Shown here: in pieces, positions 1-8,817 of the stretch | Layout: each line of letters begins with the position of its first letter | How positions within the stretch are numbered: position 1 is the stretch's first letter | Source of the DNA: Rikenella microfusus | GTDB lineage: Bacteria; Bacteroidota; Bacteroidia; Bacteroidales; Tenuifilaceae | DNA length: 64,000 bases | Reading direction: 5' to 3' | Assembly (NCBI GenBank): GCA_020722565.1 | Contig: DYKO01000012.1 | Span: 1-64,000 of the forward strand | Translations under genes and position numbers: made by a program | The notes under the pieces: generated by a model | The model's input: only the letters and a program-made list of their open reading frames with translations | Database searches by the model: none | Told to the model about the DNA's origin: nothing

Positions 1-290
1 ATTTTAAATAATCGACCAAGAAAAAAATAATTTTTTAACACCAAATGAATTTTTTACCTAAATGTGTCTAAAAAAAAGTCGCATTTGTGACTTGAATTCA
101 GCAAGTTTTAATTGGTGCAATGTGTTAATATTAAATAGTGTTTAGCAAATTCCAAAACCAATTCATATTGCGTCTTTAAAAAAGTGCAATACATATAATA
201 AATCCCGACTTTTAGTTGATAAATGGTGATTTTAACTTAAGTCAATATTTTCAAAACTCATTTTTTTAGCATTTTTGCAAAAAAATTAAT

Positions 291-1523
291 ATGAAGAAAC
301 TAGCATACCCCCTTCAGTTTTTTTTGTTTTTTTTCAATTCAATCCTTGCCCAAGAGCCAACCGAAATGCCAAAAATTGAAGCAAAACCTTTTGGCTATGT
401 GGCCTATGAAGCCATTTTTGATACCTACAAATCGCTTGACGCCCGTGATGGCGAAATATACTTTTACCCATTAAAGGCCAAGTTTGATGCTAATGGTATT
501 AATGTTAACCGTAAAAATCAGTTTCAGATGCTAAGCCTGACAACTCGCGTAGGGCTTAAAATTACCGGGCCAAATGTTTTAGGTGCCAAGGTTAACGGAC
601 TTGTTGAGTCTGATTTTTTTGCCACACAAAACGATTATGTTTACCTCCTGCGCTTGAGGCATGCCATGGTTAAGCTAAAATGGAATAGGTCTGAATTGAT
701 GATGGGACAATACTGGCATCCCATAATTGTGAACGAACTTATTCCCGGTACAGTATCGTTTGGTGCAGGTGCGCCATTTCACTCGCTAAACCGTTCACCA
801 CAAATTCGTTTTACATACTATCCTGTAAACAAAATCAGGTTAGTGGCAGCTGCATTAACACAGGGCTACCACAGATCTATGGGGCCTACCGATGCGCTAC
901 GAAACTCTGGTTTACCTGAGGTTATGGCACAGGCAGCCTTTGTTAACGGTAAAACTTTTATTGCAGGTGCATCGGCTGGTTATAAATGGCTAACCCCACG
1001 CTTAGCCACCTCAACCGGTACGGGTACAACCGAAACCATTGGGCAATACCTTTTCAGCGGATTTGCTGTCTTAAACCATGGAAGCACAAGCATTAAAGTC
1101 GAAGCAGTTTACGGCGAAAACCCAACCCATCTGCTAATGATTGGTGGTTATGGAAGGGTTACTGAAGAAGACTTAAATGGCGATTACAGTTACGCCAATC
1201 TTCGAACCCTTAGTACCTGGCTCAATATCAACCATCGGTTTAAAAAAGTGGAGTTTGGCCTTTTTGCAGGTTATTCAAAACTTAATGGCTCCAACAAAAA
1301 CTACACCACCATCGATAAGTATCACCGCAACGACGACTTAAACTATATTTACCGTATTTCGCCACGCCTCAGCTATAAAGAGGAAAACCTTACCCTTGCA
1401 ATAGAGTACATGCTTACAACTGCAGTGTATGGAAACACCTTTGATGCCCAGCATAAGGTTACCTCATCGTTAGACCCGGTTTCGAACCATAGAATTGTAT
1501 TTTTAGCAAAATACTGGTTTTAA
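291..1523 (+). CDS. outer-membrane beta-barrel (porin-like) protein
   Basis: A 410-residue protein with an N-terminal signal peptide (Lys-Lys followed by a Phe/Leu-rich core, likely cleaved after the Ala-Gln near residue 21) and a body of alternating polar/aromatic strands typical of an outer-membrane barrel. It ends in Tyr-Trp-Phe, the aromatic C-terminus expected of a barrel inserted by the Bam machinery. The pattern (a GYVAYEA start, an SLTTRVG strand, then MGQYWHP) resembles DcaP-like porins, but I cannot name the substrate. It is a single-gene unit closed by a strong hairpin at 1543-1568. Family assignment is inference; the barrel and its export are well supported. Confidence 0.8.
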   Translation: MKKLAYPLQFFLFFFNSILAQEPTEMPKIEAKPFGYVAYEAIFDTYKSLDARDGEIYFYPLKAKFDANGINVNRKNQFQMLSLTTRVGLKITGPNVLGAKVNGLVESDFFATQNDYVYLLRLRHAMVKLKWNRSELMMGQYWHPIIVNELIPGTVSFGAGAPFHSLNRSPQIRFTYYPVNKIRLVAAALTQGYHRSMGPTDALRNSGLPEVMAQAAFVNGKTFIAGASAGYKWLTPRLATSTGTGTTETIGQYLFSGFAVLNHGSTSIKVEAVYGENPTHLLMIGGYGRVTEEDLNGDYSYANLRTLSTWLNINHRFKKVEFGLFAGYSKLNGSNKNYTTIDKYHRNDDLNYIYRISPRLSYKEENLTLAIEYMLTTAVYGNTFDAQHKVTSSLDPVSNHRIVFLAKYWF

Positions 1524-1542
1524 GGCATTTAAAGGTACAAAT

Positions 1543-1568
1543 AAAAAAGCGGGGTATCCCGCTTTTTT
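1543..1568 (+). terminator. rho-independent terminator after the barrel gene
   Basis: An 11-bp perfect stem (AAAAAAGCGGG / CCCGCTTTTTT) with a 4-base loop and a T-run lies 20 bases after the stop codon of the preceding gene. Confidence 0.85.
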
Positions 1569-1574
1569 ATTTTC

Positions 1575-1582
1575 TACCTTTG
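1575..1582 (+). promoter_or_regulatory. TACCTTTG -7 box for the GT51 gene
   Basis: TACCTTTG matches the Bacteroidota -7 consensus TAnnTTTG exactly and sits 13 bases before the ATG at 1596, directly after the terminator. That implies a very short leader. No clear -33 TTG is visible because the terminator hairpin occupies that position. Confidence 0.6.
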
Positions 1583-1595
1583 CAAAAAAAATGCA

Positions 1596-3533
1596 ATGCG
1601 CACTCAAATCAAAAAAACGATAACCAAAATATTCATTGGATTCATAGCAATCCTCCTTTTGCTATTCGTTGCCCGAAATCCTATTGCAAGGTTCATTTTT
1701 CATAAAGTAGCAACCCAAACCGATAACCGCTATGGAATTGCTGTTTCAACCAATACCCTAAGAGTTAGAGGAATTAGCACAATAGAGTTAGAAGGGTTTC
1801 TTGTAAAATCATCCGATACATTGATTCATTCTGATTACATACAGATGAGGTTGAATCCATTTTATCTTTTAGCACTTAAAATAAATCCGCAATACATAGC
1901 CGTATCAAATGCCAATGTCAGGGTGGACATCATACTTAAAAATAAAAATGCATACCAGAACAATAGCACTGCAAAAACAATAGACCTGGTTAAATCAAGC
2001 AATAAAAGGCTTTACTATGCCATTAAGTCCTTTTTTGGTTTATCCACATCAAAATTTCAGATTGATAACCTGGTGCTATTCTATTCCGATTCTACATATA
2101 AAGGAATGGTTAAACTTGATGATTGGCATTATGGCAATGGCCGGTTTAGTTCTAAGGCAATACTAATTGATGGTTCCGATACTTCATTGGTAAACATAAC
2201 GGGTAAAACAAGTAAAGCAAATAATTCGGTTTATGCCGAAATTGTATCTACCAGCGATGAAGCAAAAGTTCCCTTTTTTCAACCCATTCTGGGCATCTCG
2301 CTATCACTCAAAAAATCGAAAATTTCAATTGCTGCCAACAAATTAAGTTCAAACGAAATAGATCTTGCTTTAGGCAGCAGATTCGAAGGCATGACTCTAA
2401 AAGGTAAACGTATTTCAGAAGTACCGGTAAGGATTAAAAACTCCGTTTTCAGTCTGAACCTTACAATTGAACCCTATCGATGGGTAATCGACTCAACATC
2501 CTGGGTGTCGGTGAATGACTTTAAAGCTAACATATGGGTAGAATATCTTATAAGACCAGATGACAGGCTATCTTTTATGGTGCAAACACCATTTAATACA
2601 TGGCAAAATCTCATTGATGCTCTACCCGAAGGCCTGTTTACCAACCTAACAGGTTGCAGGGTCAGGGGTACTTTCAACTACTCGCTTAGGGTTGATATCC
2701 CTCTTAATCAGCCCGATAGCTTAACCATACAACCCAAGTTGAGCAGCTCAGGGTTTAGCATGGCATCATTTGGAAAAACCAATATTTTTGCTATAACCGA
2801 TACATTTACACACAAGGCCTACAACAATTTTGGATTTATCCGTAATATTCATGTTGGACCATCTAACAAAAGGTTTACACCATTAAATCAGATATCACCC
2901 TACCTACAATGGGCTGTTATAACCAGCGAAGATGGCGGTTTTTACCACCATCGGGGCTTTAGCCTCGAAGGTATTACTTATGCCATGGCATGCAATATTC
3001 GAGAAAAGCGCTTTGCGCGTGGAGGAAGCACAATTTCGCAACAACTGGTAAAAAATCTCTATCTTACACAAAGTAAAAATATTGGTCGTAAGGCCGAAGA
3101 GATCCTTATTACATGGATAATTGAAAACTCTCAGGTAGTAAGTAAAGAACGGTTACTGGAAATCTACCTTAATATTATTGAATGGGGGCCAAATATTTAC
3201 GGCATAAACGAAGCCAGCGACTACTACTTCAATAAGCATCCCAGAGAACTCAATCTATCCGAATCGCTATTTCTCGCCTACATTATTCCTCGCCCCACCA
3301 AGTTCCGATACCTTTTCGATTCAGATGGCAATCTAAAACAATTCGTAATTGATAATTCGCGTTTTGTGGCCAAAAAAATGCTGGGAAGAGGCAACATCAC
3401 TCAAGAAGAATTCGACAAATTTAAGGGATCACCAAATGTAAGGTTGACGGGTAAAGCAAAGGAACTCCTCAAAACATCAGCATTTGTTGAGGAAGTTGCA
3501 GATGACGAACTATTTACAGATTCGGAAGAGTAG
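1596..3533 (+). CDS. membrane-anchored GT51 peptidoglycan glycosyltransferase with AsmA-like N-terminus
   Basis: A 645-residue protein. Residues about 10-32 form one membrane anchor. Residues about 430-600 carry all the GT51 signatures: catalytic E445 in SEDGGFYHHRGF, GGSTISQQLVKNLYL from G476, RKAEE, and ERLLEIYLNIIEWG followed by the ASDYYF segment. This domain polymerises lipid II into glycan strands at the outer face of the inner membrane. There is no transpeptidase domain, so it is a monofunctional transglycosylase. It is about 400 residues longer than the usual monofunctional enzyme. The extra residues 35-420 are beta-rich, with an AsmA-like opening (GIAVSTNTLRVRG, ELEGF, DTL). The catalytic assignment is firm; the AsmA likeness is my reading of the pattern. 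Confidence 0.9.
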   Translation: MRTQIKKTITKIFIGFIAILLLLFVARNPIARFIFHKVATQTDNRYGIAVSTNTLRVRGISTIELEGFLVKSSDTLIHSDYIQMRLNPFYLLALKINPQYIAVSNANVRVDIILKNKNAYQNNSTAKTIDLVKSSNKRLYYAIKSFFGLSTSKFQIDNLVLFYSDSTYKGMVKLDDWHYGNGRFSSKAILIDGSDTSLVNITGKTSKANNSVYAEIVSTSDEAKVPFFQPILGISLSLKKSKISIAANKLSSNEIDLALGSRFEGMTLKGKRISEVPVRIKNSVFSLNLTIEPYRWVIDSTSWVSVNDFKANIWVEYLIRPDDRLSFMVQTPFNTWQNLIDALPEGLFTNLTGCRVRGTFNYSLRVDIPLNQPDSLTIQPKLSSSGFSMASFGKTNIFAITDTFTHKAYNNFGFIRNIHVGPSNKRFTPLNQISPYLQWAVITSEDGGFYHHRGFSLEGITYAMACNIREKRFARGGSTISQQLVKNLYLTQSKNIGRKAEEILITWIIENSQVVSKERLLEIYLNIIEWGPNIYGINEASDYYFNKHPRELNLSESLFLAYIIPRPTKFRYLFDSDGNLKQFVIDNSRFVAKKMLGRGNITQEEFDKFKGSPNVRLTGKAKELLKTSAFVEEVADDELFTDSEE

Positions 3534-3607
3534 GCGATTTTTATCACCTCTTTACAAGTCCCTTTTTTTTTGTAAATTTATAGTGTAAACCATTTAACAA
3601 ACGGGCT

Positions 3608-4276
3608 ATGAATACCGGTGTATCCAAAAACATTGAAGCAGTTGCCGAGAGTATTCAGTGGTTCGGCCAAGCATCCGTAAAGATTTTCAACTGCGGCAAA
3701 ATAATTTACATCGATCCCTTTCAAATTAAGGGAAACGACCATGCCGATTTAATACTTATAACACACTCACATTTCGACCATTTTTCACCAGACGATATAC
3801 GTAAGGTGGTAACACCTCAAACCCACATATTTTGCACAGCTGATGTTGCTACTCAAGCAGGCCAATTTGGTGCAGCCAAGGTGGTAGCTGTTCAACCAGG
3901 GTTTATGGACGAATGGCACGGCATCGAAATTAAGGCTGTTCCAATGTATAATGTCATTAAAAGCGACAAGCATCCAAAGGAAAAGAAATGGGTGGGGTAT
4001 TTGCTAAACCTATGCCATGTATGGCTGTACCATACAGGCGATACTGAACGTATTCCTGAGATGAAATCTATCAAAACCGATATCATCATGTTACCCCTTG
4101 GGCAAACCTATACCATGAATTCGGTTAACGATGCAGCTGAAACTGTTTTGGATACCGGAGCATCGGTTGCCATTCCTATTCACTACGGCATGTATGAGGG
4201 TTCTGTTAATGATGTAGAAAAATTTAGGGAGCTGCTTAAAGGTAAAGCAGAGGTCATTGTGCTGCCCAAGTCCTAA
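3608..4276 (+). CDS. MBL-fold metal-dependent hydrolase (UlaG-like)
   Basis: A 222-residue metallo-beta-lactamase-fold protein. It opens with WFGQASVKI and IYIDPF, then the metal-binding HSHFDH (H53, H55, D57, H58). Later ligands are H142 in YHTGDTE and H192 in PIHYGMYEG. No signal peptide, so cytoplasmic. This is the UlaG/RomA-type group, which includes lactonases and phosphodiesterases; the substrate cannot be read from sequence. It converges on the phosphatase gene with no base between the two stop codons. Confidence 0.85.
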   Translation: MNTGVSKNIEAVAESIQWFGQASVKIFNCGKIIYIDPFQIKGNDHADLILITHSHFDHFSPDDIRKVVTPQTHIFCTADVATQAGQFGAAKVVAVQPGFMDEWHGIEIKAVPMYNVIKSDKHPKEKKWVGYLLNLCHVWLYHTGDTERIPEMKSIKTDIIMLPLGQTYTMNSVNDAAETVLDTGASVAIPIHYGMYEGSVNDVEKFRELLKGKAEVIVLPKS

Positions 4277-4972
4277 CTAATCAATACACTCAACAAATTC
4301 CAGTTCCCATGTTTCCAAACAAAGCGCTGTAAGATAACCTGTACCTGGTATGAACTGACCCTTATAAACACAACCCGCATCGAGGTTAAATAGTCGGCAT
4401 CCAGGAGTTTTAATACCTTCAATAATTTTGGTAAGGGCATAGGGTGTATGTCCGCAAATTATGCTGTACCCTGGCATAAAATCATCAGGAACTGCCATGG
4501 GGCGATTCCATAGCAGGGCATCCACATCGGAAAAAGGATCCTGTGCAGCATAATTAATACCTCCATGAACAAGAATAAAACTCTCAACTATCGCATACAA
4601 ATTAAGCGAGTTAAGAAAATCAAGATCTTTCTGGGGTAAAAAACCATACTCCGTTTCAATTTGAGTGATCTGCTGCTGGTACTGTTGTAGCGTTTCAACT
4701 CCTCCATTCATGAGCCAAAGGCTCATGTCATTATTCCCATTCATGGAGTCGAGCAACATTTGCTCATGGTTGCCTCTTAGGCAGGTTATTTTAAAATCAT
4801 TTTGTTTCAAATTGATAAGATAATCAATAACGCCCGGCGTATCTGGACCACGATCAATATAATCACCTAAAAAGTACAGACAGTCATTTACCGTAATACC
4901 CAACCTAACCTCAAGTAAATACCGAAGTGTTTTGGAACAACCATGGATATCGGGAATAACAAACGTCCGCAT
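4277..4972 (-). CDS. PPP-family metallophosphoesterase (serine/threonine phosphatase-like)
   Basis: A 231-residue enzyme with the three PPP signatures in order: DIHG (residues 8-11), GDYIDRG (36-42) and RGNHE (66-70). A later CGHTP motif supplies a metal-binding His. Dinuclear-metal enzymes of this type dephosphorylate Ser/Thr or cleave dinucleoside tetraphosphates; which one applies here is unclear. I chose the ATG at 4972 because family members begin right before the FVIPDIHG strand; an in-frame ATG at 4999 would add nine unrelated residues. It is divergent from the disrupted ttcA and convergent with the MBL gene. Confidence 0.85.
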   Translation of the reverse strand: MRTFVIPDIHGCSKTLRYLLEVRLGITVNDCLYFLGDYIDRGPDTPGVIDYLINLKQNDFKITCLRGNHEQMLLDSMNGNNDMSLWLMNGGVETLQQYQQQITQIETEYGFLPQKDLDFLNSLNLYAIVESFILVHGGINYAAQDPFSDVDALLWNRPMAVPDDFMPGYSIICGHTPYALTKIIEGIKTPGCRLFNLDAGCVYKGQFIPGTGYLTALCLETWELEFVECID

Positions 4973-5037
4973 ATCGAAATCTTTATCTAAATATACCATA
5001 AAAAACTAATCTTGCCAAGTTTTTGATTAACTGGATA

Positions 5038-5812
5038 ATGTCATATATCATAAAAAAACTACAAGGGAAGATCAACCAAACTATATACGGCTACAACCTA
5101 ATTGAAGAGGGCGATAAAATTATGGTGGGGTTGTCAGGGGGTAAAGATAGCTATGCGCTTCTCTATCTTTAAATTGACAGGCGTAGGGCCCTGCCCTACA
5201 AATTCGAATTACATGCTTGCCCTGTTCAAGCTGCCGATATGAGCTACCGTGCCAATATCGACTTTATGAAAGAGTTTTGTACATCAAACAATGTTCCCTT
5301 TCACCTCAGGGAAATAAATGTGGAATACAACCCCAACAACCGTAAACCGGCCTATTTTATATGCAGCTAGCTGGAAGCGACGTAAAATGCTTTTTACCAT
5401 CACCCGAGAGGCAGGCTGCAATAAGATTGCGTTAGGCCATCACCTTGATGATGCCATTGAAACCCTGCTGCTCAACATGATTAACCATTCTTCAATCAGC
5501 TCAATTCCCCCAAAACTTTCGATGTTTAACGGCGAAATTATATTAATACGTCCTCTAACTACCTGTCTTGATAAGGGACTTAAAAAGTACAGTCAACTTA
5601 AGGGCTTCCCATCAGAAAAGAGGAAATGCTTTTATGATAAGGATACCCATCGAACCACTATCAGAGAGTTGATTTACCAAATGGAGCAAATTAACCGCAA
5701 TGCCCGCGAGAATATATCCCGCTCCATGCAGAATATTTTTGATGATTACATTTTTACCCCCAAAAAAAAAGACAAAGGCCAACTATCGCCACGATTTAAC
5801 CAAGAAGAGTAG
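5038..5812 (+). pseudogene. ttcA: disrupted tRNA 2-thiocytidine biosynthesis protein (ttcA)
   Basis: Read through its lesions, this encodes a complete TtcA/TilS-like PP-loop ATPase, which would thiolate C32 of tRNA. Visible parts are [10 protein letters not shown] (the PP-loop), ELHACPVQA, CSWKRRKMLF, LGHHLDDAIETLLLN and a conserved C-terminal half. Three lesions are seen. Codon 45 is TAA (5170-5172). AGCT is duplicated in tandem at 5365-5372, which creates TAG at 5368-5370 and shifts the frame; the homologous reading resumes at the Trp codon 5372. The CxxC cluster before Ser-Trp reads YFIC, so its first Cys is replaced by Tyr. The 3' end overlaps the tail of trkH by 30 bases. Two independent truncating lesions argue for a real pseudogene rather than one sequencing error. 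Confidence 0.9.
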
Positions 5813-7222
5813 CAGCAACCCAAAAATTTCCAAACGTCCTAAAAGCATTACAATGGAAAGATCAAGTAAGGCAAGTTCTGAAAGTACCCCATAATTTGAC
5901 ATTGAACCTACCAAACCAAAACCCGGTCCCGCATTACCCATGCAAGCAGCAGTTGCTGAAAAGGAGGTAAGCAAATCATATCCCATTGCCGACAATGCTA
6001 ATGTACTTAACAACAAAATCAATATGTATAGAACAATGAAAAGCACAACTGAATTTACCACCTCTTCGTTCACAATATGCTTACCTATACGAACCGGAAT
6101 AACAGCCTGCGGATGTTGAATTTTTAAGATCTGGCTACGTAGGACTTGAAAAAATATAACCACCCTGTCCAATTTCATACCTCCAGCAGTTGAACCCGCA
6201 CAAGCACATTGAATGGTAAAAAACAGAATAATCAGAATCGAAAAGGATGGCCAAATCGACGAATCTGTATTGGCAAACCCCGTTGTTGTTGATAATGAAA
6301 CTACCTGAAAAGCTGCATACCTAATGCTATCGCTCCATGATTCGTAAATGTTCCCATGAAGATTTATAGCAACCAGCGCTATTCCCACAATGGTTATCCA
6401 AAAATAGTATTTAACAATGGGTGAATTAAAAATATTGTTCTTCCTGAAAGTAAAAGTAGAATACAATAGCCCAAAATGAATTCCCGATAGGAACATGAAC
6501 ACTATTATAACGGTTTCAATTGCCGGGCTATTATAATAAGCAATACTCGTATTTTTTGTAGAGAAACCCCCAGTAGCTACAGTAGCAAAAGCATGGTTTA
6601 CAGCATCAAATATCCCCATTCCAAAGAAGTTAAGAAGAATGACCTCCAATAGGGTTAACCCAATATATACTACTAAAATGATATTCAGCATTTTACGAGT
6701 TCTAAAACGAAAATTCTCTTGCGCTAAAGGAGAAATTTCCATTTTTGCAAGGGTCATTTGAGCCTTACCCAACGAGGGCAAAATAATTAAAACAAAAACA
6801 ACAATTCCAATACCACCAATCCAATGCATGGAAGAGCGCCAAAAAAGAATCCCTTTGGGAAGGGCCTCAATGTTATACAAAACTGAACCGCCAGTAGTAG
6901 TGTATCCCGATACGGCCTCAAAAAAAGCTTTAAAAAATGTAAATTCGCCACCGTAAAGCAGTAAGGGCAATGAACCGAAAAAACACGACAAAATCCAACT
7001 AAGTACCACGATCAAATACCCCTCCCTATTCGAGAGATTTGTGGCTTTAGGCACAAATACTAACGGAAATACACCCCAAAGCAAAGTAATTAAAAAACTA
7101 AAAAGTAGGGGTAGCTGCCCTGAATCGTTATGGTAAAGTGATATTAAAAACGAAATAAATATGAATGCTGAATTAAGCAGCATTACCATACCTATATATC
7201 GAAGAATAACATGAGCTCTCAT
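5783..7222 (-). CDS. trkH: TrkH-family potassium uptake channel
   Basis: A 479-residue multi-pass inner-membrane protein. It shows the four selectivity-filter loops of the Trk/Ktr/HKT fold: SGYTTTGGS, ATVATGGFST, SLSTTTGFANT and AACMGNAGPG. It conducts K+ (or Na+) inward, normally gated by a cytosolic TrkA/KtrA ring that is not in this window. The start codon overlaps the stop of the upstream receptor gene in an ATGA arrangement (7219-7222), so the two are probably translationally coupled. Length and loops are normal. Confidence 0.93.
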   Translation of the reverse strand: MRAHVILRYIGMVMLLNSAFIFISFLISLYHNDSGQLPLLFSFLITLLWGVFPLVFVPKATNLSNREGYLIVVLSWILSCFFGSLPLLLYGGEFTFFKAFFEAVSGYTTTGGSVLYNIEALPKGILFWRSSMHWIGGIGIVVFVLIILPSLGKAQMTLAKMEISPLAQENFRFRTRKMLNIILVVYIGLTLLEVILLNFFGMGIFDAVNHAFATVATGGFSTKNTSIAYYNSPAIETVIIVFMFLSGIHFGLLYSTFTFRKNNIFNSPIVKYYFWITIVGIALVAINLHGNIYESWSDSIRYAAFQVVSLSTTTGFANTDSSIWPSFSILIILFFTIQCACAGSTAGGMKLDRVVIFFQVLRSQILKIQHPQAVIPVRIGKHIVNEEVVNSVVLFIVLYILILLLSTLALSAMGYDLLTSFSATAACMGNAGPGFGLVGSMSNYGVLSELALLDLSIVMLLGRLEIFGLLLLFLVKSWR

Positions 7223-7980
7223 TCACTTTTTTTTGTAATGCTTTTGGTGAGAATTAAATTTTTTACAGTTTCGTTCAGCTCATTTATTTCATCCTTGGTT
7301 TCAATGCTTACCTCATACGGCCTTCGGTACTTGGTAAAACCCTGAATGCCCTTAGTTATTCGGGCGATTGGAGTAAGCAGGTAGTATGATATCATATAGT
7401 TAAAAATCAGAGAGAATACCACAGAGGTTATCACTACTATAAAGCCAGGCAGAATGGTTCGATATGGACTTTTTTCCAAAAAAGTAACCGTACTGTTAAG
7501 ATTCTGCTGATTTAATGTGAGCAACTCATCAACCTCGTGCCTAACTAATTGTAAATGAGGTTGAATTTCGTTTAGATAAACCGAAAGACTGGGCATAGGT
7601 TCTTTGATAAAAGCAACAGCTGCAACTTTATACGACGAAAACGTTATTGCAATACTGTCAACCCTGTTTACCTCACCAGGAATGGTAAGGTTATTTGAAG
7701 CCTTGAGCAAATTCTCGCTAAATGAGCTAACCGCATTTGAAAATAGTGCACGAGCCTTTTCCTTTTCACCATTAACTGCCAGCAACATAGCCCTTTCCTG
7801 AAGCCCAAGGCTGTAGTTCATTTGCTTTGAAAAATCAATGCTCCTGTAGTTATCAACCAGCAAGTTGTTAACCGAATCGCTCAGCTTGGTTAACTCATAT
7901 ATTGATATTAGACCCGATATCACCAAGAGTATGGCCAAAATAAGAAATCCGGTTATTATTTTGAAACGTATCTTAATCAT
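7219..7980 (-). CDS. two-TM HAMP receptor with no output domain
   Basis: A 253-residue membrane protein: TM1 at about 6-28, a roughly 150-residue periplasmic all-helical region like a four-helix-bundle MCP sensor, TM2 at about 174-198, then a HAMP segment (LLTPIARITKGIQGF to DEINELNETV). It stops about 15 residues after HAMP. No kinase, methyl-accepting, cyclase or other output domain follows. I chose the ATG at 7980 over 8022 because an unusually strong Shine-Dalgarno-like AAGGAAGGGGG lies 4 bases upstream and the hydrophobic segment follows at once. Coupling to trkH suggests it may sense conditions for, or regulate, K+ uptake; that is inference. Confidence 0.75.
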   Translation of the reverse strand: MIKIRFKIITGFLILAILLVISGLISIYELTKLSDSVNNLLVDNYRSIDFSKQMNYSLGLQERAMLLAVNGEKEKARALFSNAVSSFSENLLKASNNLTIPGEVNRVDSIAITFSSYKVAAVAFIKEPMPSLSVYLNEIQPHLQLVRHEVDELLTLNQQNLNSTVTFLEKSPYRTILPGFIVVITSVVFSLIFNYMISYYLLTPIARITKGIQGFTKYRRPYEVSIETKDEINELNETVKNLILTKSITKKSE

Positions 7981-7984
7981 AATA

Positions 7985-7995
7985 CCCCCTTCCTT
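7985..7995 (-). promoter_or_regulatory. strong purine-rich ribosome-binding site
   Basis: On the minus strand AAGGAAGGGGG precedes the ATG at 7980 by 4 bases. Such a G-rich Shine-Dalgarno is rare in this window, where most starts are preceded by A-rich sequence. It decides the start of the HAMP receptor. Confidence 0.6.
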
Positions 7996-8189
7996 ACTGA
8001 TTAGTTGATTTAGTTTTTGCAATACATCAATATTGCTTAACTTTGAATAGGCCGGAAACGAAATGCAAATGTAATGCTAAATACAAAAGCTTTTAGTGGT
8101 CTGCAAATATTTTTTCTCAAAAAAATTATAGGTATGTGCAAGTTTTTACCAATCAACTTGTCAAACATAGTGTATTTACAAAAAATGAA

Positions 8190-8759
8190 ATGAGCGATAA
8201 GAATCTGGTTCAGGAAATTATCCAGCATAATAATCATCAAGCCTTTGAAGAACTTGTTAACCGGTATAAAAAGATGGTTATCACTACCGGCATGGGTTTT
8301 TTGAGCAACTATCACGACGCTGAGGATATTGCCCAAGACGTTTTTATTGAACTTTACAAATCGCTTCCCGAATTTCGAAATGAGTCCAAGTTGTCAACAT
8401 GGATTTATCGGATTACGGTAAACAAATCGCTTAACTTTTTACGACGCAGAAAAAGGGAAACCATCATCAGCAGTTTTTGGGGCGATAAAAGAAAAGAAAA
8501 TGGTGAATCAAAGTTCAACATTCATCTAATTGACGAACCTATTAACAGCAACCTGGAAACCAGAGAGCAGCACAGATTGCTGAGAAACGCCATCAACAAA
8601 CTTCCAGATAATCAACGCATAGCCTTGATTCTAAGCACATATCAGGAACTTTCGTATAAAGAAATTGCCGAGGTAATGGAAGTATCGCTATCGGCAGTTG
8701 AATCGTTGCTCTTTAGAGCTAAAAGCAACCTGCGTAAAGTTATGGTAAAACAAAAATAA
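8190..8759 (+). CDS. ECF-type RNA polymerase sigma factor
   Basis: A 189-residue sigma-70-family factor of the extracytoplasmic-function type. Region 2 spans about residues 5-90 (FEELVNRYKKMV, YHDAEDIAQDVFIELYKSL, STWIYRITVNKSLNFLRRR). Region 4 is at about 130-185 (LPDNQRIALIL, YKEIAEVMEVSLSAVESLLFRAKSNL). No regions 1 or 3. The start at 8190 (MSDKNLVQEII) fits family starts better than 8136. It is followed by a zinc-finger anti-sigma gene and two Spy-like genes, the classic layout of an envelope-stress regulon controlled by its own sigma factor. Confidence 0.92.
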   Translation: MSDKNLVQEIIQHNNHQAFEELVNRYKKMVITTGMGFLSNYHDAEDIAQDVFIELYKSLPEFRNESKLSTWIYRITVNKSLNFLRRRKRETIISSFWGDKRKENGESKFNIHLIDEPINSNLETREQHRLLRNAINKLPDNQRIALILSTYQELSYKEIAEVMEVSLSAVESLLFRAKSNLRKVMVKQK

Positions 8760-8817
8760 TGAATTCATACCGCAAGTTTTTTAAAAACAAATTGTCAAAT
8801 CAAAAAACAAATAAGCC

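Noticed and set aside
5318..5812. A separate 164-residue gene starting at 5318
   Set aside because: Its first 17 codons are an out-of-frame reading of ttcA; homology begins only at the Trp codon after the AGCT duplication, so it is the 3' part of the ttcA pseudogene.
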